From contig NZ_JAKLTM010000001.1 in the NCBI RefSeq assembly GCF_022012305.1, positions 558,001 through 622,000 of the forward strand: a DNA stretch of 64,000 nucleotides, written 5' to 3'. The notes below the pieces were generated by a model. The model worked only from the letters and a program-made list of their open reading frames with translations. It was not told the DNA's origin and did not search any database. Source of the DNA: Ramlibacter paludis (GTDB lineage Bacteria > Pseudomonadota > Gammaproteobacteria > Burkholderiales > Burkholderiaceae_C). Each line of letters begins with the position of its first letter. Position 1 is the first letter of the stretch. Positions 25,005 to 34,889 of the stretch are shown piece by piece. A program made the position numbers and the translations under genes.

Positions 25005-25668
25005 CCAGCCGCTCGGGCTGACGGTGCACTCCATGCCGCTGCCGCATGAAGCGGGGGTGGCCGACGCCGAACGCACGAAGCGCGGGCGCTGGAAGATGCT
25101 GGCCGTCATGCTGGTGTGCGCGGCGCCGGTCATCGCCTCCTACTTCACCTACTACGTGATCCGCCCCGAGGGCCGGCGCGCCTACGGCGAGCTGATCGAG
25201 CCGCAGCGTCCGCTGCCTTCCATCAACGCCACCACGCTCGACGGCAGGAAGGTGCCGCTGCCCTCCCTGCAAGGGCAGTGGCTGCTGGTGAGCGTGGCGG
25301 GCGGCGGCTGCGACAAGGTTTGCGAACAGCACCTGTACCTGCAGCGGCAGCTGCGCGAGAGCCTGGGCCGCGACAAGGATCGCGTCGACTGGGTCTGGAT
25401 CGTCCCCGACAACGCGCCCGTGCGCGAGGACCTGAAGATAGCGGTGGCGGCCGCGACGGTGCTGCGCGTGGACGCGGCGCAGCTCGATCAATGGCTGCAG
25501 CCCGCGCAAGGCCATGCGCTGGCGGACCATCTCTACGTCGTCGACCCGATGGGGCACTGGATGATGCGCTTCCCCGCGGCGGTCGACGGCTCGCATGCGG
25601 CCAGCGTGCGGCGCGACCTGGAGCGCCTGATGCGCGGCTCGGCCGGCTGGGACAAGGCGGGCCGCTGA
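24952..25668 (+). CDS. membrane-anchored SCO-like thiol protein, oxidase assembly
   Basis: 238 residues from ATG 24952, which overlaps SURF1 by 53 bp; ATG 25033 is a plausible shorter start. One helix (about 49-70) anchors a thioredoxin-like domain with [11 protein letters not shown] (CxxxC, about 120-130) and a later [13 protein letters not shown] with the third possible copper ligand His. This pattern is that of SCO/PrrC proteins, but it is divergent from the clear SCO protein at 27696. Copper delivery to CuA or thiol reduction is likely, inferred from motif and position. Confidence 0.8.
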   Translation: MPGSNTSSPAAAKPGAFDQPLGLTVHSMPLPHEAGVADAERTKRGRWKMLAVMLVCAAPVIASYFTYYVIRPEGRRAYGELIEPQRPLPSINATTLDGRKVPLPSLQGQWLLVSVAGGGCDKVCEQHLYLQRQLRESLGRDKDRVDWVWIVPDNAPVREDLKIAVAAATVLRVDAAQLDQWLQPAQGHALADHLYVVDPMGHWMMRFPAAVDGSHAASVRRDLERLMRGSAGWDKAGR

Positions 25669-25670
25669 GC

Positions 25671-26816
25671 ATGGACTCCGCTTCGCTCTACAACATGGCG
25701 CCGGTCTTCGAGATCGTGGTGCTGGGCGCCGCCATCGCCGCCGTGCCGCTCGGGTGGACCTGGCTGCGCAAGCGGCACGCCGGGCCGGCGCAATGGCTCG
25801 CCGCGGTCACCTTGCTCACGCTGTACCTCACTTTCGACCTGGTGCTGGTCGGCGCCTTCACGCGCCTGACGGATTCGGGACTCGGCTGCCCCGACTGGCC
25901 CGGCTGCTACGGCAACAGCAGCCCGGTGGGCGCCGTGGCGCAGATCAGCGCGGAACAGGCGCGCATGCCGACCGGGCCGGTCACGCACAGCAAGGCCTGG
26001 ATCGAGATGGTCCATCGCTACCTCGCAACCGGCACCGGCGCGCTGGTGGCCGCCCTCGCCGGCGCGACCTGGCTGCTGCGCAAGCGCGGGCTGCCGGTGA
26101 GCCCGCTCTGGCCGACCCTCACCCTGCTCGGCTTCTGCCTGCAGGGCGCGTTCGGCGCGCTCACGGTGACGATGAAGCTCTTTCCCGCGATCGTGACGAT
26201 GCACCTGCTGGGCGCGCTCGTGCTGCTCGCGCTGCTGGCGATCCAGGCCGTGACCTACCGGCAGGCCGAGCGCGGCACCGGCCCGGCCACGATCGCGGCG
26301 CCCCTGCGCAACTGGCTCATCGCCGCCTATGCGCTGCTCTGGCTGCAGGTCGCGCTGGGTGGCTGGGTCAGCACCAACTATGCGGTGCTGGCCTGCAGCA
26401 GCTTTCCCACCTGCCAGGGTTCGTGGTGGCCGGCGATGGACTTCGCGCAGGGCTTCGAGTTCTGGCGCGCGCTGGGCAAGACCGGCGGCGGCGAGCACGT
26501 CACCTTCGCTGCGCTGACGGCCATCCACTACGTGCATCGCCTGATGGCCTATGCGGTGTTCCTCGTGCTCGGCTTCCTCGCCTGGGAACTGCGGCATACG
26601 GCCCTGCGCAAGGTGGCCGGGTGGATCGCTTTCCTGCTGGCGTGGCAGTTCCTTTCGGGGCTGTCGAACGTCGTGCTCGGCTGGCCGCTCGTTGGCGCGG
26701 TGGCGCACACCGGCGGCGGGGCGGCACTCGTCGTCGCCTTGACCTGGGCCCTGCGCGAAAGCCGCGCCAACGGCGTCGCACTGCACGCTGCGCGCGCGCG
26801 GGAGGTCTCGGCATGA
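25671..26816 (+). CDS. ctaA: heme A synthase (CtaA/COX15)
   Basis: 381 residues with eight helices. [22 protein letters not shown] near 61-82 in pieces ([22 protein letters not shown]) and [10 protein letters not shown] near 117 are the heme-binding signature; a second half-repeat has [19 protein letters not shown] in pieces and HYVHRLMAY near 287. The enzyme oxidises heme O to heme A. Start ATG 25671 is 2 bp after the SCO-like stop; the end overlaps ctaB (ATGA). Confidence 0.95.
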   Translation: MDSASLYNMAPVFEIVVLGAAIAAVPLGWTWLRKRHAGPAQWLAAVTLLTLYLTFDLVLVGAFTRLTDSGLGCPDWPGCYGNSSPVGAVAQISAEQARMPTGPVTHSKAWIEMVHRYLATGTGALVAALAGATWLLRKRGLPVSPLWPTLTLLGFCLQGAFGALTVTMKLFPAIVTMHLLGALVLLALLAIQAVTYRQAERGTGPATIAAPLRNWLIAAYALLWLQVALGGWVSTNYAVLACSSFPTCQGSWWPAMDFAQGFEFWRALGKTGGGEHVTFAALTAIHYVHRLMAYAVFLVLGFLAWELRHTALRKVAGWIAFLLAWQFLSGLSNVVLGWPLVGAVAHTGGGAALVVALTWALRESRANGVALHAARAREVSA

Positions 26817-27688
26817 CGACCCACTGGCAACAGTTCTACGCGCTGACCAAGCCGCGCGTGGTGCAGCTGATCGTCTTCTGCGCCCTGATCGGCATGGTGC
26901 TTGCCGTGCCGGGCCTTCCCGGCTGGCAGGACGTGCGCCTGGCGCTGATCGCGTGCGCCGGCATCTGGCTGGTGGCCGGCGCCGCCGCCGCCTTCAACTG
27001 CCTGGTGGAAAAGGGCATCGACGCCAAGATGCGCCGCACCGCCTGGCGCCCCACGGCCAAGGGCGAATTGAACGACTGGCAGACGCTGACCTTTGCCGGC
27101 GTGCTGTGCGCGATCGGCTGCTGGGTGCTCTACGCGTGGGTGAACCCGCTGACCATGTGGCTCACGCTGGCCACCTTCGTCGGCTATGCGGTGATCTACA
27201 CCGTGATCCTCAAGCCGCTGACGCCGCAGAACATCGTGATCGGCGGCGCGTCGGGCGCGATGCCGCCGGTGCTGGGCTGGGCTGCGATGACGGGCGACGT
27301 CGGGCCCGAGGCGCTGATCCTGTTCCTGATCATCTTCCTGTGGACGCCGCCGCACTTCTGGGCGCTCGCGCTGTATCGCGTGGAGGACTACCGCAAGTCC
27401 GGCCTGCCCATGCTGCCCGTGACGCACGGCAACGAGTTCACGCGCCTGCAGATCCTGCTCTACACGCTGGTGCTGTTCGCGGCCTGCCTGATGCCGTTCG
27501 CCTACGGCATGAGCTCCTGGCTCTATCTCGCGGTGGCCTGCGTGCTGAGCGCCGGCTTCACCTGGTATGGCTTTCGCCTGTGGCGCGAGTACTCCGACGC
27601 GCTCGCGCGCAAGACCTTCCGGTTTTCCCTGATCCACCTGAGCGCGCTGTTCGCGGCGCTGCTGGTCGACCACTACCTCTTCTTCTGA
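26813..27688 (+). CDS. ctaB: heme O synthase (protoheme IX farnesyltransferase)
   Basis: 291 residues of UbiA fold with about nine helices. [14 protein letters not shown] at the N-terminus, [20 protein letters not shown] near 60 (Asp-rich prenyl site), and [20 protein letters not shown] near 179 are the family signatures. It attaches a farnesyl chain to heme b, the step before CtaA. It starts at ATG 26813, overlapping ctaA; a long upstream frame is a shadow. Confidence 0.96.
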   Translation: MTTHWQQFYALTKPRVVQLIVFCALIGMVLAVPGLPGWQDVRLALIACAGIWLVAGAAAAFNCLVEKGIDAKMRRTAWRPTAKGELNDWQTLTFAGVLCAIGCWVLYAWVNPLTMWLTLATFVGYAVIYTVILKPLTPQNIVIGGASGAMPPVLGWAAMTGDVGPEALILFLIIFLWTPPHFWALALYRVEDYRKSGLPMLPVTHGNEFTRLQILLYTLVLFAACLMPFAYGMSSWLYLAVACVLSAGFTWYGFRLWREYSDALARKTFRFSLIHLSALFAALLVDHYLFF

Positions 27689-27695
27689 GAGCGCC

Positions 27696-28274
27696 ATGCA
27701 AAGACGCACCGCCCTGTTGTCCCTCGCCGCACTCACTGTCGCGGGCTGCATGGAAAGCAAGCCGCAGTTCAAGGCGGTGGACATCACCGGCGCCGACTAT
27801 GCGAAGGACTTCCCGCTGCCGGACATCGACGGCAAGCTGCGCAGCATCAAGGACTTCGCCGGCAAGGTAGTCGTGCTGTTCTTCGGCTACACGCAGTGCC
27901 CCGACGTCTGCCCCACGACGCTGGCGGAGATCGCCCAGGCGAAGAAGCTGCTCGGCGCCGATGCCGGCAAGGTCCAAGGCGTGTTCATCACGGTCGACCC
28001 CGAGCGCGACACGCCGGAAGTGCTCAAGGCCTACATGGGCAACTTCGATCCCGGCTTCGTCGCGCTGCGCGGCACGCCCGACCAGACTGCGCTGGTGGCC
28101 AAGGACTTCAAGATCTACTACAAGAAGGTCGAAGGCAAGACCCCGGGCAGCTACACGATGGACCACTCCGCCGCGAGCTACGTCTACGACCCGCAAGGCC
28201 GCCTGCGCCTCTACGCCCGCTATGGCAGCGGCCCGCAGGCGCTGGCCGACGACATCCGCCTGCTGCTCAAGTAG
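27696..28274 (+). CDS. SCO1/SenC copper chaperone
   Basis: 192 residues: an N-terminal lipoprotein-like signal (TVAGC near residue 16), then a thioredoxin fold with YTQCPDVCPTTL (CxxxC, about 66-77), DPERDTPEVLKAYM near 106 and TMDHSAASYVYDP near 153 with the conserved His. SCO1 delivers copper to the CuA site of subunit II. It closes the oxidase block, 7 bp after ctaB. Confidence 0.95.
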   Translation: MQRRTALLSLAALTVAGCMESKPQFKAVDITGADYAKDFPLPDIDGKLRSIKDFAGKVVVLFFGYTQCPDVCPTTLAEIAQAKKLLGADAGKVQGVFITVDPERDTPEVLKAYMGNFDPGFVALRGTPDQTALVAKDFKIYYKKVEGKTPGSYTMDHSAASYVYDPQGRLRLYARYGSGPQALADDIRLLLK

Positions 28275-28291
28275 TTGCGTGCGCGAGCAGC

Positions 28292-30022
28292 CTAGAAGTT
28301 CAGCGGCTTGATCAGCTTGCGCGCATCGGCCGCGAACTGGTCGAGCGCGTCCAGCACCCACTGCAGCGTCGCGACGCCATCGAGCTCGCCGTGCGGCAGC
28401 AGGGCGGCCGTGACGTGGAACTTGAGCGTCAGCGCCGCCGGCAGGGCCTCGGTCTGGCGCAGGCCGCTCGCCACCACCTGCTGGGCCCGCGAAGTGACGG
28501 TGGGTCCGTCGAGCGGCCCCTCCATCAGCAGCGCGAATTCGTTCTCGCCCACCCGCGCCACCATCTCGATGTCGGTGATGCAGCGGCGCAATTGCGAAGC
28601 CGCGACCACCAGCGCCTTCTCCACCGCGTCGCGCCCGAACTCCTCGGCGATCGCCTGCAGGTTGGCGATGCGCACGCCCATCAGCGCCAGCGGCTGCTTG
28701 CTGTTGCGGGCGCGGGCCAGCGCCGTCTCCAGCCGCTCGAGGAAGGTCCCGCGGTGGGGCAGGCCCGTCAGCGCGTCGGTGTGCGACAGCGCCGCCGCGC
28801 GCAGCTGGCTCTCGCGCCGGCGGGCGCTGCGCCGCTGCAGCGCGTAGTACAGGATGGGCATCTGCAGCGCGGTGCCGAAGAACACGGCGAAGCGCGTCAT
28901 CACGCTCACCGGAATCAGGTTGAAGCCGCGGGCCAGCGGGAACAGCGCGAGCACCACGACCGGCAGGAAGCCGTAGGCGATCCAGCGCAGGTCGGGGTCG
29001 CGCCCGTCCACCCAGCCCCAGACCACCATCGCCACCACCGCCGCCAGCGAGAGGCCGCTCAAGGCCAGCACCAGCACCATGGTGTTGCGCGCCTGCAGGA
29101 TCGCGTCGGCCGCGACGCCGAGCAGCACCGCTGCCACCAGCCCGATGACCGCCGCGTCCAGCGCGTGCGACAGCCGCGCCGGCTCGGTCACCATGCGAAT
29201 GAACCACAAGGCCGCCGCCACCGGCAGGCCAGGCCAGGCCAGCACCGCGAGGTCGTTCCAGTACGGCCAGTCGGGCCAGACATGCTCGGCCCCCAGCCCG
29301 GCGCGCGCCAGCTGGCTGCAGCCGACCAGCGTGATGTACGCGGCGAAAGCCAGGAAGGCGCGATCGCGGTAGACCAGGCCGCTCACCACGGAGGCGATCG
29401 CCAGCAGCGCCGCGAGCCCGAAGTACGCACCGAGCAGGAACTGCTCGCGATCGCGCTTGGCCAGCAGCGTGCGCTCGCGGTACACGGTCAGGGGCGCGGC
29501 GAAGTCCAGGCGCGAATGCTCCACGCGCATCCAGTAGCGCACCGGGCGGCCCATGCCTTGCGCCAGCGCGAAGGTGGGATAGCGGCCCGGCACCGGCCAG
29601 GAGGAGATCGGCTGGTCGTCGCCCGACTTCTGCGTCACCCAGGCGCCGGCGGCATTACGGTAATACAGCTCGACACGGTCGATGCCCGCGCCGCCCACTT
29701 CCACGAACCACTGGTCCGGCTCGCCGACCATCACTTCGAACTCGATCCAGAGCGCGCGCCCCTCGATGCGGTCGGCCTGCTCCATCTTGCGCCGCTTCCA
29801 CGGCAGCGATGCGGCGCTGGCTTCGACTTCGTCGATGCGGCGCACGCCGGTCTCGTCGATCCAGGAACGGGAATAAGGGTGCAAGGGCACGGGATCGGCA
29901 CCGCGCGCCAGCAGGGTCGGAAACTGGGCCGACTCCGTTTCGGGCGCGTCGGCACCGCCGGCAGCCAAGGCCATGCACCACAAGAAGGCGGCGACGAGCG
30001 CGCGCAGGATTCCCCTCCGCAT
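28292..30022 (-). CDS. 7TM sensor protein with degenerate GGDEF domain
   Basis: 576 residues from ATG 30022. Signal peptide, a periplasmic domain of the 7TMR-DISM extracellular type (about 30-185), seven hydrophobic helices (about 195-390) and a C-terminal GGDEF-like domain beginning at SHTDALTGLPHRGTFLERLE near 410. The active-site loop reads RVGENEF instead of RxGGDEF (about residue 490), so the metal-binding acidic residue is replaced by Asn and diguanylate cyclase activity is unlikely. It could bind GTP or c-di-GMP as a receptor. Start ATG 30022 chosen because a signal peptide follows at once. Confidence 0.85.
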   Translation of the reverse strand: MRRGILRALVAAFLWCMALAAGGADAPETESAQFPTLLARGADPVPLHPYSRSWIDETGVRRIDEVEASAASLPWKRRKMEQADRIEGRALWIEFEVMVGEPDQWFVEVGGAGIDRVELYYRNAAGAWVTQKSGDDQPISSWPVPGRYPTFALAQGMGRPVRYWMRVEHSRLDFAAPLTVYRERTLLAKRDREQFLLGAYFGLAALLAIASVVSGLVYRDRAFLAFAAYITLVGCSQLARAGLGAEHVWPDWPYWNDLAVLAWPGLPVAAALWFIRMVTEPARLSHALDAAVIGLVAAVLLGVAADAILQARNTMVLVLALSGLSLAAVVAMVVWGWVDGRDPDLRWIAYGFLPVVVLALFPLARGFNLIPVSVMTRFAVFFGTALQMPILYYALQRRSARRRESQLRAAALSHTDALTGLPHRGTFLERLETALARARNSKQPLALMGVRIANLQAIAEEFGRDAVEKALVVAASQLRRCITDIEMVARVGENEFALLMEGPLDGPTVTSRAQQVVASGLRQTEALPAALTLKFHVTAALLPHGELDGVATLQWVLDALDQFAADARKLIKPLNF

Positions 30023-30099
30023 GGCCCGGGATTGTTGCAGCACCAGCCTGGCTCCCGAGGCCAAATGCGTGAAAAAAGCACAGCGCAGGGCGAGCGGGC

Positions 30100-30127
30100 A
30101 AAAAAAAAGCCCGGACAAGCCGGGCTT
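30100..30127 (-). terminator. rho-independent terminator of rpoH
   Basis: Stem AAGCCCGG (30107-30114)/CCGGGCTT (30120-30127) with loop ACAAG. Read on the minus strand it is followed by nine T (plus-strand A run 30100-30108). It lies 15 bp downstream of the rpoH stop. Confidence 0.9.
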
Positions 30128-30142
30128 CGTCGCGAATCAGCG

Positions 30143-31078
<936 letters not shown>

Positions 31079-31105
31079 GCCGAAACTCCTTCTGCTCGTT
31101 AAATA

Positions 31106-31132
31106 TTAGCACTCTGTTAGACAGAGTGCTAA
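31106..31132. promoter_or_regulatory. CIRCE operator (HrcA binding site) upstream of rpoH
   Basis: TTAGCACTC-N9-GAGTGCTAA at 31106-31114 and 31124-31132, a perfect match to the CIRCE consensus with the standard 9-bp spacer. CIRCE is bound by the heat-shock repressor HrcA, whose gene begins at 63231. Placement in the rpoH leader implies that HrcA controls sigma 32 itself. Confidence 0.95.
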
Positions 31133-31224
31133 GCCTTGGGTTCCGTAGTCAGAATAGCCGAATGAGGGTAATCCCGGGTTACCCCAGAATTAGCCGAGCA
31201 GAAAACGAATGCTTTTTAATTCGT

Positions 31225-31689
31225 TTACCAGCGAATGCCGAGCTTCAGGAAGAGCTTGCTGAAAACGAAGATGGGGCCGACCCAGAGGTACTGCAAGTCC
31301 TCGAAGAACGAGGGCTTCTTGCCCTCGATCCGGTGGCCGATGAACTGGGCGATCCAGGCGGCCACGAAGATGCCGATGCAGATCGGCAGCACCTTGTCGC
31401 CCATCGCCAGGACCAGGGCCAGCACCAGCGCCGAGGCCAGCGCCATGGTGACCAGGAACACCATGGACAGCCGCGCGTAATAGACCATGCTCGCGGCCAG
31501 GAAGGCATAGGCCACCCAGGGATGCAGGGCGTAAAGCAGGCCCACCAGGCTCAGCATGATCAGGGGGATCGCCACGAAGTGGATGCGCTCGTTGCGGGGA
31601 TTGCGGTGGCTTTCCCCGTAGTGCGCGAGCAGCTGGTCGACCTTGCGCGGGCTGGCGGCAGCGTCGGTGGATTCGAGCGTCGTGGACAT
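31225..31689 (-). CDS. Mpo1-like membrane protein (DUF962)
   Basis: 154 residues. HYGESHRNPRNERIHFVAIPLI near 25-46 in pieces (HYGESHRNPRN, HFVAIPLI) and WIAQFIGHRIEGKKPSFFED near 115 match the DUF962/YGL010w (Mpo1) family; four hydrophobic helices. Yeast Mpo1 is an iron-dependent dioxygenase for 2-hydroxy fatty acids, using conserved His residues that are present here. Bacterial function is unproved. ATG 31689 has a strong GGAGG 5 bp upstream. Confidence 0.85.
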   Translation of the reverse strand: MSTTLESTDAAASPRKVDQLLAHYGESHRNPRNERIHFVAIPLIMLSLVGLLYALHPWVAYAFLAASMVYYARLSMVFLVTMALASALVLALVLAMGDKVLPICIGIFVAAWIAQFIGHRIEGKKPSFFEDLQYLWVGPIFVFSKLFLKLGIRW

Positions 31690-31742
31690 GCGGCCCTCCG
31701 GGAAGACGGACGACAATGATGCCATTGCAGGAAAGGCGCCCC

Positions 31743-32069
31743 ATGACCGGCAGTCAAGACCGCGACATCCTCGTCGTCACCACCACGGTGGCGACCCTGG
31801 CGCAGGGCCAGGCGCTTGCCCGGTCGCTCGTCGAGGCCCGCCTCGCCGCCTGCGTGCAGGTCGATGCGGTGCAGTCGGTCTACCGCTGGGGCGAGAAGCT
31901 GTGCGACGAGGCGGAGGTGCGGCTCACGGCCAAGACGCTTACCTCGAAGTCCGACGCCTTGCAGGCGTTCTTCCAGGAGCACCATCCTTACGACGTGCCG
32001 GAGTTCTTGGCGATGACGCTGCAGGCCAGCGCGGCCTACGCCGGTTGGGTGCGCAACGAGGTGTCGTGA
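31743..32069 (+). CDS. cutA: divalent-cation tolerance protein CutA
   Basis: 108 residues with VVTTTVATLAQGQALARSLV at the N-terminus, RLAACVQV (about 33-40), SVYRWGEKLCDEAEV and EHHPYDVPEFLAM (about 79-91), all landmarks of CutA1. This trimeric, PII-like protein is linked to copper tolerance in E. coli, though its role is unclear. ATG 31743 is preferred to 31716 because AGGAAAGG precedes it. Confidence 0.94.
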   Translation: MTGSQDRDILVVTTTVATLAQGQALARSLVEARLAACVQVDAVQSVYRWGEKLCDEAEVRLTAKTLTSKSDALQAFFQEHHPYDVPEFLAMTLQASAAYAGWVRNEVS

Positions 32070-32121
32070 CCGGCGGGGTCGCATCGGTGACCCCTGCCTG
32101 AGGAGGGTCGACCTGTCCTGC

Positions 32122-32166
32122 GGCAGTCGAAAACGCATTGCGGACTGCCTTCGCGGGCGCTAAATT
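32122..32166 (+). promoter_or_regulatory. putative promoter with overlapping inverted repeat, LuxR-type gene
   Basis: TTGCGG (32138-32143) and TAAATT (32161-32166) are separated by exactly 17 bp and end 29 bp before the ATG at 32196. GGCAGTC (32122-32128) and GACTGCC (32143-32149) form an inverted repeat across the -35 box, a possible operator for autoregulation. The match to sigma-70 consensus is moderate. Confidence 0.35.
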
Positions 32167-32195
32167 CGTCTGCCAGACCTTCACCGCGCCAGCCC

Positions 32196-33170
32196 ATGGA
32201 GACTCCTTTCCTGCTGGACCTCTACCGCCTCGCACGGGAATGCACCAGCGAGCGGTTCCCATCGGAAGCACTTGCGCTTCTGCGGCGGCAGCTGCCGTTC
32301 GATTCCGGTCGCTGGTTGCGCTCCACGTACATCGCGCCGCGCAGCATCCAGGTGAACGAGGCCGTCCTGTTCAACGACTCCCCCGAAATGCTGGCGGCAC
32401 ACGAGCTGGTCATCGAACAGAATGCGCCCAACTGGCGGGCCGTCTGCTCGCCGGCCCTCGGGCCTTTCGCTTATGCGTACAACTCGGCAGCCATGTTCAA
32501 CACGCCGGCCACCGGAGAAATTCGCGAATACCAGCGGCGTTACGCGCACGAGAACACTCTCAATGCCATCGTGAAGCGCAGGCTTCCGGACTGCACGCGC
32601 TACCGCATGATTGCGCTCCACCGAGCACGTACGGACGACCGGTTCACCGCGCGCGAGGTGTCGCGCATGAGCCTGCTGCTCCCCCACTTCGTGGAGGCGC
32701 TCGCCGTCAACACGATCATCAGCAACGCGGCTTGCGCGAGTAACCATCCCTTCAGCGTGGGAGTGGCCGACCAAGACCGTTCGGTGCTGTTTGCCGAAGA
32801 CCGGCTGCGGGAAATGCTGCGGATGGAGTGGCCCGAAGCCGACATGGCAAAGGTTCCCCTGCCGCTGTGGGAGGCAGTCGCACGGACCAGCGTTTACGCC
32901 GGCCGGACGCTTGTAGCCCAGTCAGGAGTGGCGCACGGCATGGTGTTCCTGCGGGTCCGACGGCGTTGTGGCGCGGACGGCTTGAGTCCTCGCGAACTGG
33001 AGGCAGCTCGCCTGGACGGCGCCGGCTTCACCTACAAGGAAATCGCGCGGCGCATGGGAATCGCCCCCGTCACCGCGCGCAACGTCCTGCAGCGCGTGCA
33101 CGAGAAGCTTGCCGCGAGGAATCGCGGGGAAGTGAACCAGGCGCTCTCCCTCCTGGGTCGAGTGTTCTGA
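32196..33170 (+). CDS. LuxR-family HTH regulator with a large unassigned N-terminal domain
   Basis: 324 residues. The last ~65 form a LuxR-type helix-turn-helix (GLSPRELEAARLDGAGFTYK, then EIARRMGIAPVTARNVLQRV). The first ~250 residues show no recognised autoinducer or receiver motif but resemble the sensor part of stand-alone LuxR proteins. The gene is followed 64 bp later by a Bug binding protein, suggesting control of uptake or sensing of an organic acid. Base composition looks less GC-rich than the neighbours. Confidence 0.85.
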   Translation: METPFLLDLYRLARECTSERFPSEALALLRRQLPFDSGRWLRSTYIAPRSIQVNEAVLFNDSPEMLAAHELVIEQNAPNWRAVCSPALGPFAYAYNSAAMFNTPATGEIREYQRRYAHENTLNAIVKRRLPDCTRYRMIALHRARTDDRFTAREVSRMSLLLPHFVEALAVNTIISNAACASNHPFSVGVADQDRSVLFAEDRLREMLRMEWPEADMAKVPLPLWEAVARTSVYAGRTLVAQSGVAHGMVFLRVRRRCGADGLSPRELEAARLDGAGFTYKEIARRMGIAPVTARNVLQRVHEKLAARNRGEVNQALSLLGRVF

Positions 33171-33234
33171 TGCATCTGCATCCTTCCACCGGCGCGCCGG
33201 CGCCGGTCCAATCGAGGCGTTCCATGGAGGCAAC

Positions 33235-34209
33235 ATGAAGCGCATCCTGAACCTGGTCGCAACCGTGCTTCTGGCAACTGCATCGGTCCACGCGCCCGCT
33301 GCCGACCCCGCAGTGGTGACACTTCTCGTCCCCTATGCGCCCGGCGGGCCTTCCGACGTCGGCGCACGCCGGATCGCCCCCGAATTGGAGCGGGAGCTGG
33401 GGCTGAACGTGGTCGTGCAAAACATCGCGGGTGCCACAGGCGCAATCGCCCTGCAGAAGCTACTCGAGGCGCCGCCGGATGGTCGTACGCTGGTCTACGG
33501 ATCGCAAAACGAACTGATCCTGGTGCCGGCGACGAATTCCGCTGTGCGCTACCGGCCCGACGAGTTCGCTCCCGTAGCCCTCGTGGTCCGGACGCCGCTG
33601 GCGCTTGTGACCCACTCCGGCGCACCCTACCTCACGGCGGAAGAACTCGTCACCTTCCTGCGGGCCGATCCGCGCCGCCACGTGAACTACGGGAGCCCGG
33701 GAGTGGGGTCCATCCAGCATCTCGCGGCCGCGGCACTCGCGAGCAGCGCCCGCAGGCTTCAGTGGACGCACGTACCCTACAAGGGCGTGGGCCCGATGCT
33801 CGCTGACCTCCTGGGGCAGCACATCGACGTCTCCGTTGTCACGCTCACGGGCGGAACCTTGGACCACCTGAAATCGGGGAAGCTGCGGAGCCTGGGCGTG
33901 CTCTCGCCGGCGCGCAGTCCCTTGGCGGAAGACCTGGCCACCATCAACGAACAAAGCATGTTCCGGCAAATCGACTACTCGTCCTGGGGCGGCCTGTTCG
34001 TCAGCGCCCGGACGCCGGACGGGATCCAGGAAAAGTTGAATCACGCAATGCAACGCGTGATGGCCGATACCTACTTGCGTGCGCGGATCTTTGCCAACGG
34101 TGGGGAGCCCGCCGCTCCCATGACCTTGGCGCAATTGCGCACCAGGTATGCGGTCGAAACGGCCAACTACCAGCGGATAGCGGCCGAACGCCAGATCCGC
34201 GTCGACTAG
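33235..34209 (+). CDS. Bug-family periplasmic binding protein
   Basis: 324 residues: signal peptide (about 1-22, ending VHAPAAD), then VVTLLVPYAPGGPSDVGARR, the Bug N-terminal motif, IAGATGAIALQKL and GSPGVGSIQHLAAAAL. It binds an unknown carboxylate. ATGGAGGCAAC directly precedes the ATG, a strong ribosome-binding site. It follows a LuxR-type regulator and precedes a lipoprotein gene on the same strand, with no permease nearby. Confidence 0.92.
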   Translation: MKRILNLVATVLLATASVHAPAADPAVVTLLVPYAPGGPSDVGARRIAPELERELGLNVVVQNIAGATGAIALQKLLEAPPDGRTLVYGSQNELILVPATNSAVRYRPDEFAPVALVVRTPLALVTHSGAPYLTAEELVTFLRADPRRHVNYGSPGVGSIQHLAAAALASSARRLQWTHVPYKGVGPMLADLLGQHIDVSVVTLTGGTLDHLKSGKLRSLGVLSPARSPLAEDLATINEQSMFRQIDYSSWGGLFVSARTPDGIQEKLNHAMQRVMADTYLRARIFANGGEPAAPMTLAQLRTRYAVETANYQRIAAERQIRVD

Positions 34210-34314
34210 TTTCGGCCCCTGCAGCGACCGGCTCGACGCACGAGTCCTCGCCTCATCCTTTTGGCCCTTTACGGGAGCCGTTCAGCGTTGCGCCCAACGC
34301 GCGAAGGAGTTGTC

Positions 34315-34866
34315 ATGTCCCCGATCCGACACAGCATGCTCAATCTACTTTCCGGGCTCGTCCTCGTGGCCGCCGTCGGCGGTTGTGGTGGTGGCGAGGA
34401 ATTACCCGCGCCCACAAGCGATACGGGGAAGTCCACGCCGGAAGCGAATCCCGCGCCTCCGACCTTGGGCGTTGCGGATGCCTATGCTGGCACTTGGCGG
34501 GCCTGTTTTCCCATGACGCAGGATGGCGGCTCGAGCGCCGAGCAATTCGTCTTCGAGAGGACGGGCGCCGGCACGGCAACGTTCCGCTTCAACGTGATGC
34601 ATTTCGCCGCTCCCGGCTGCCAGGGCAGCGGCAGCGTCACGCAAACCGATGCGGCTTCCGTGAGCTTCGTGGGCGTCAAGACAGTATCCGGCGAGACCGT
34701 CCACAAGGCGATCTTCTCCCGTCCCGGCGGCAGCCACAAGGAAATCCTCGTGATCCGCGCTGACGGCAAGCTGTACGTCGGCAGCGACCCGCAGGAGGCC
34801 GGGTACCGGACGGACGTGGAAGGCTTCCCCGATACTCTTTCCTCCGTGGGTTATGAGAGGCAGTGA
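34315..34866 (+). CDS. predicted lipoprotein of unknown function
   Basis: 183 residues from ATG 34315, which has AAGGAG 5 bp upstream; an in-frame start at 34261 lacks this. A lipoprotein signal ends VAAVGGCGGG (Cys near residue 24), followed by a Pro/Thr-rich linker and a beta-rich domain (AYAGTWRACFP and FERTGAGTATFRFNVMHF). No family recognised. It ends the three-gene LuxR-Bug-lipoprotein insert between cutA and ftsY. Confidence 0.7.
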   Translation: MSPIRHSMLNLLSGLVLVAAVGGCGGGEELPAPTSDTGKSTPEANPAPPTLGVADAYAGTWRACFPMTQDGGSSAEQFVFERTGAGTATFRFNVMHFAAPGCQGSGSVTQTDAASVSFVGVKTVSGETVHKAIFSRPGGSHKEILVIRADGKLYVGSDPQEAGYRTDVEGFPDTLSSVGYERQ

Positions 34867-34889
34867 GCGCGGGCCGCGGAAGCTAGGCC

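Noticed and set aside
24952..25032. Certain start for the SCO-like gene at 24952
   Set aside because: No ribosome-binding site precedes it and it overlaps SURF1 by 53 bp; kept as the annotated start only with the alternative ATG 25033 noted.
31203..31226. AAACGAAT/ATTCGTTT hairpin at the end of the Mpo1-like gene
   Set aside because: The stem begins inside the stop codon and only a short T stretch follows on the minus strand; too weak to call a terminator.
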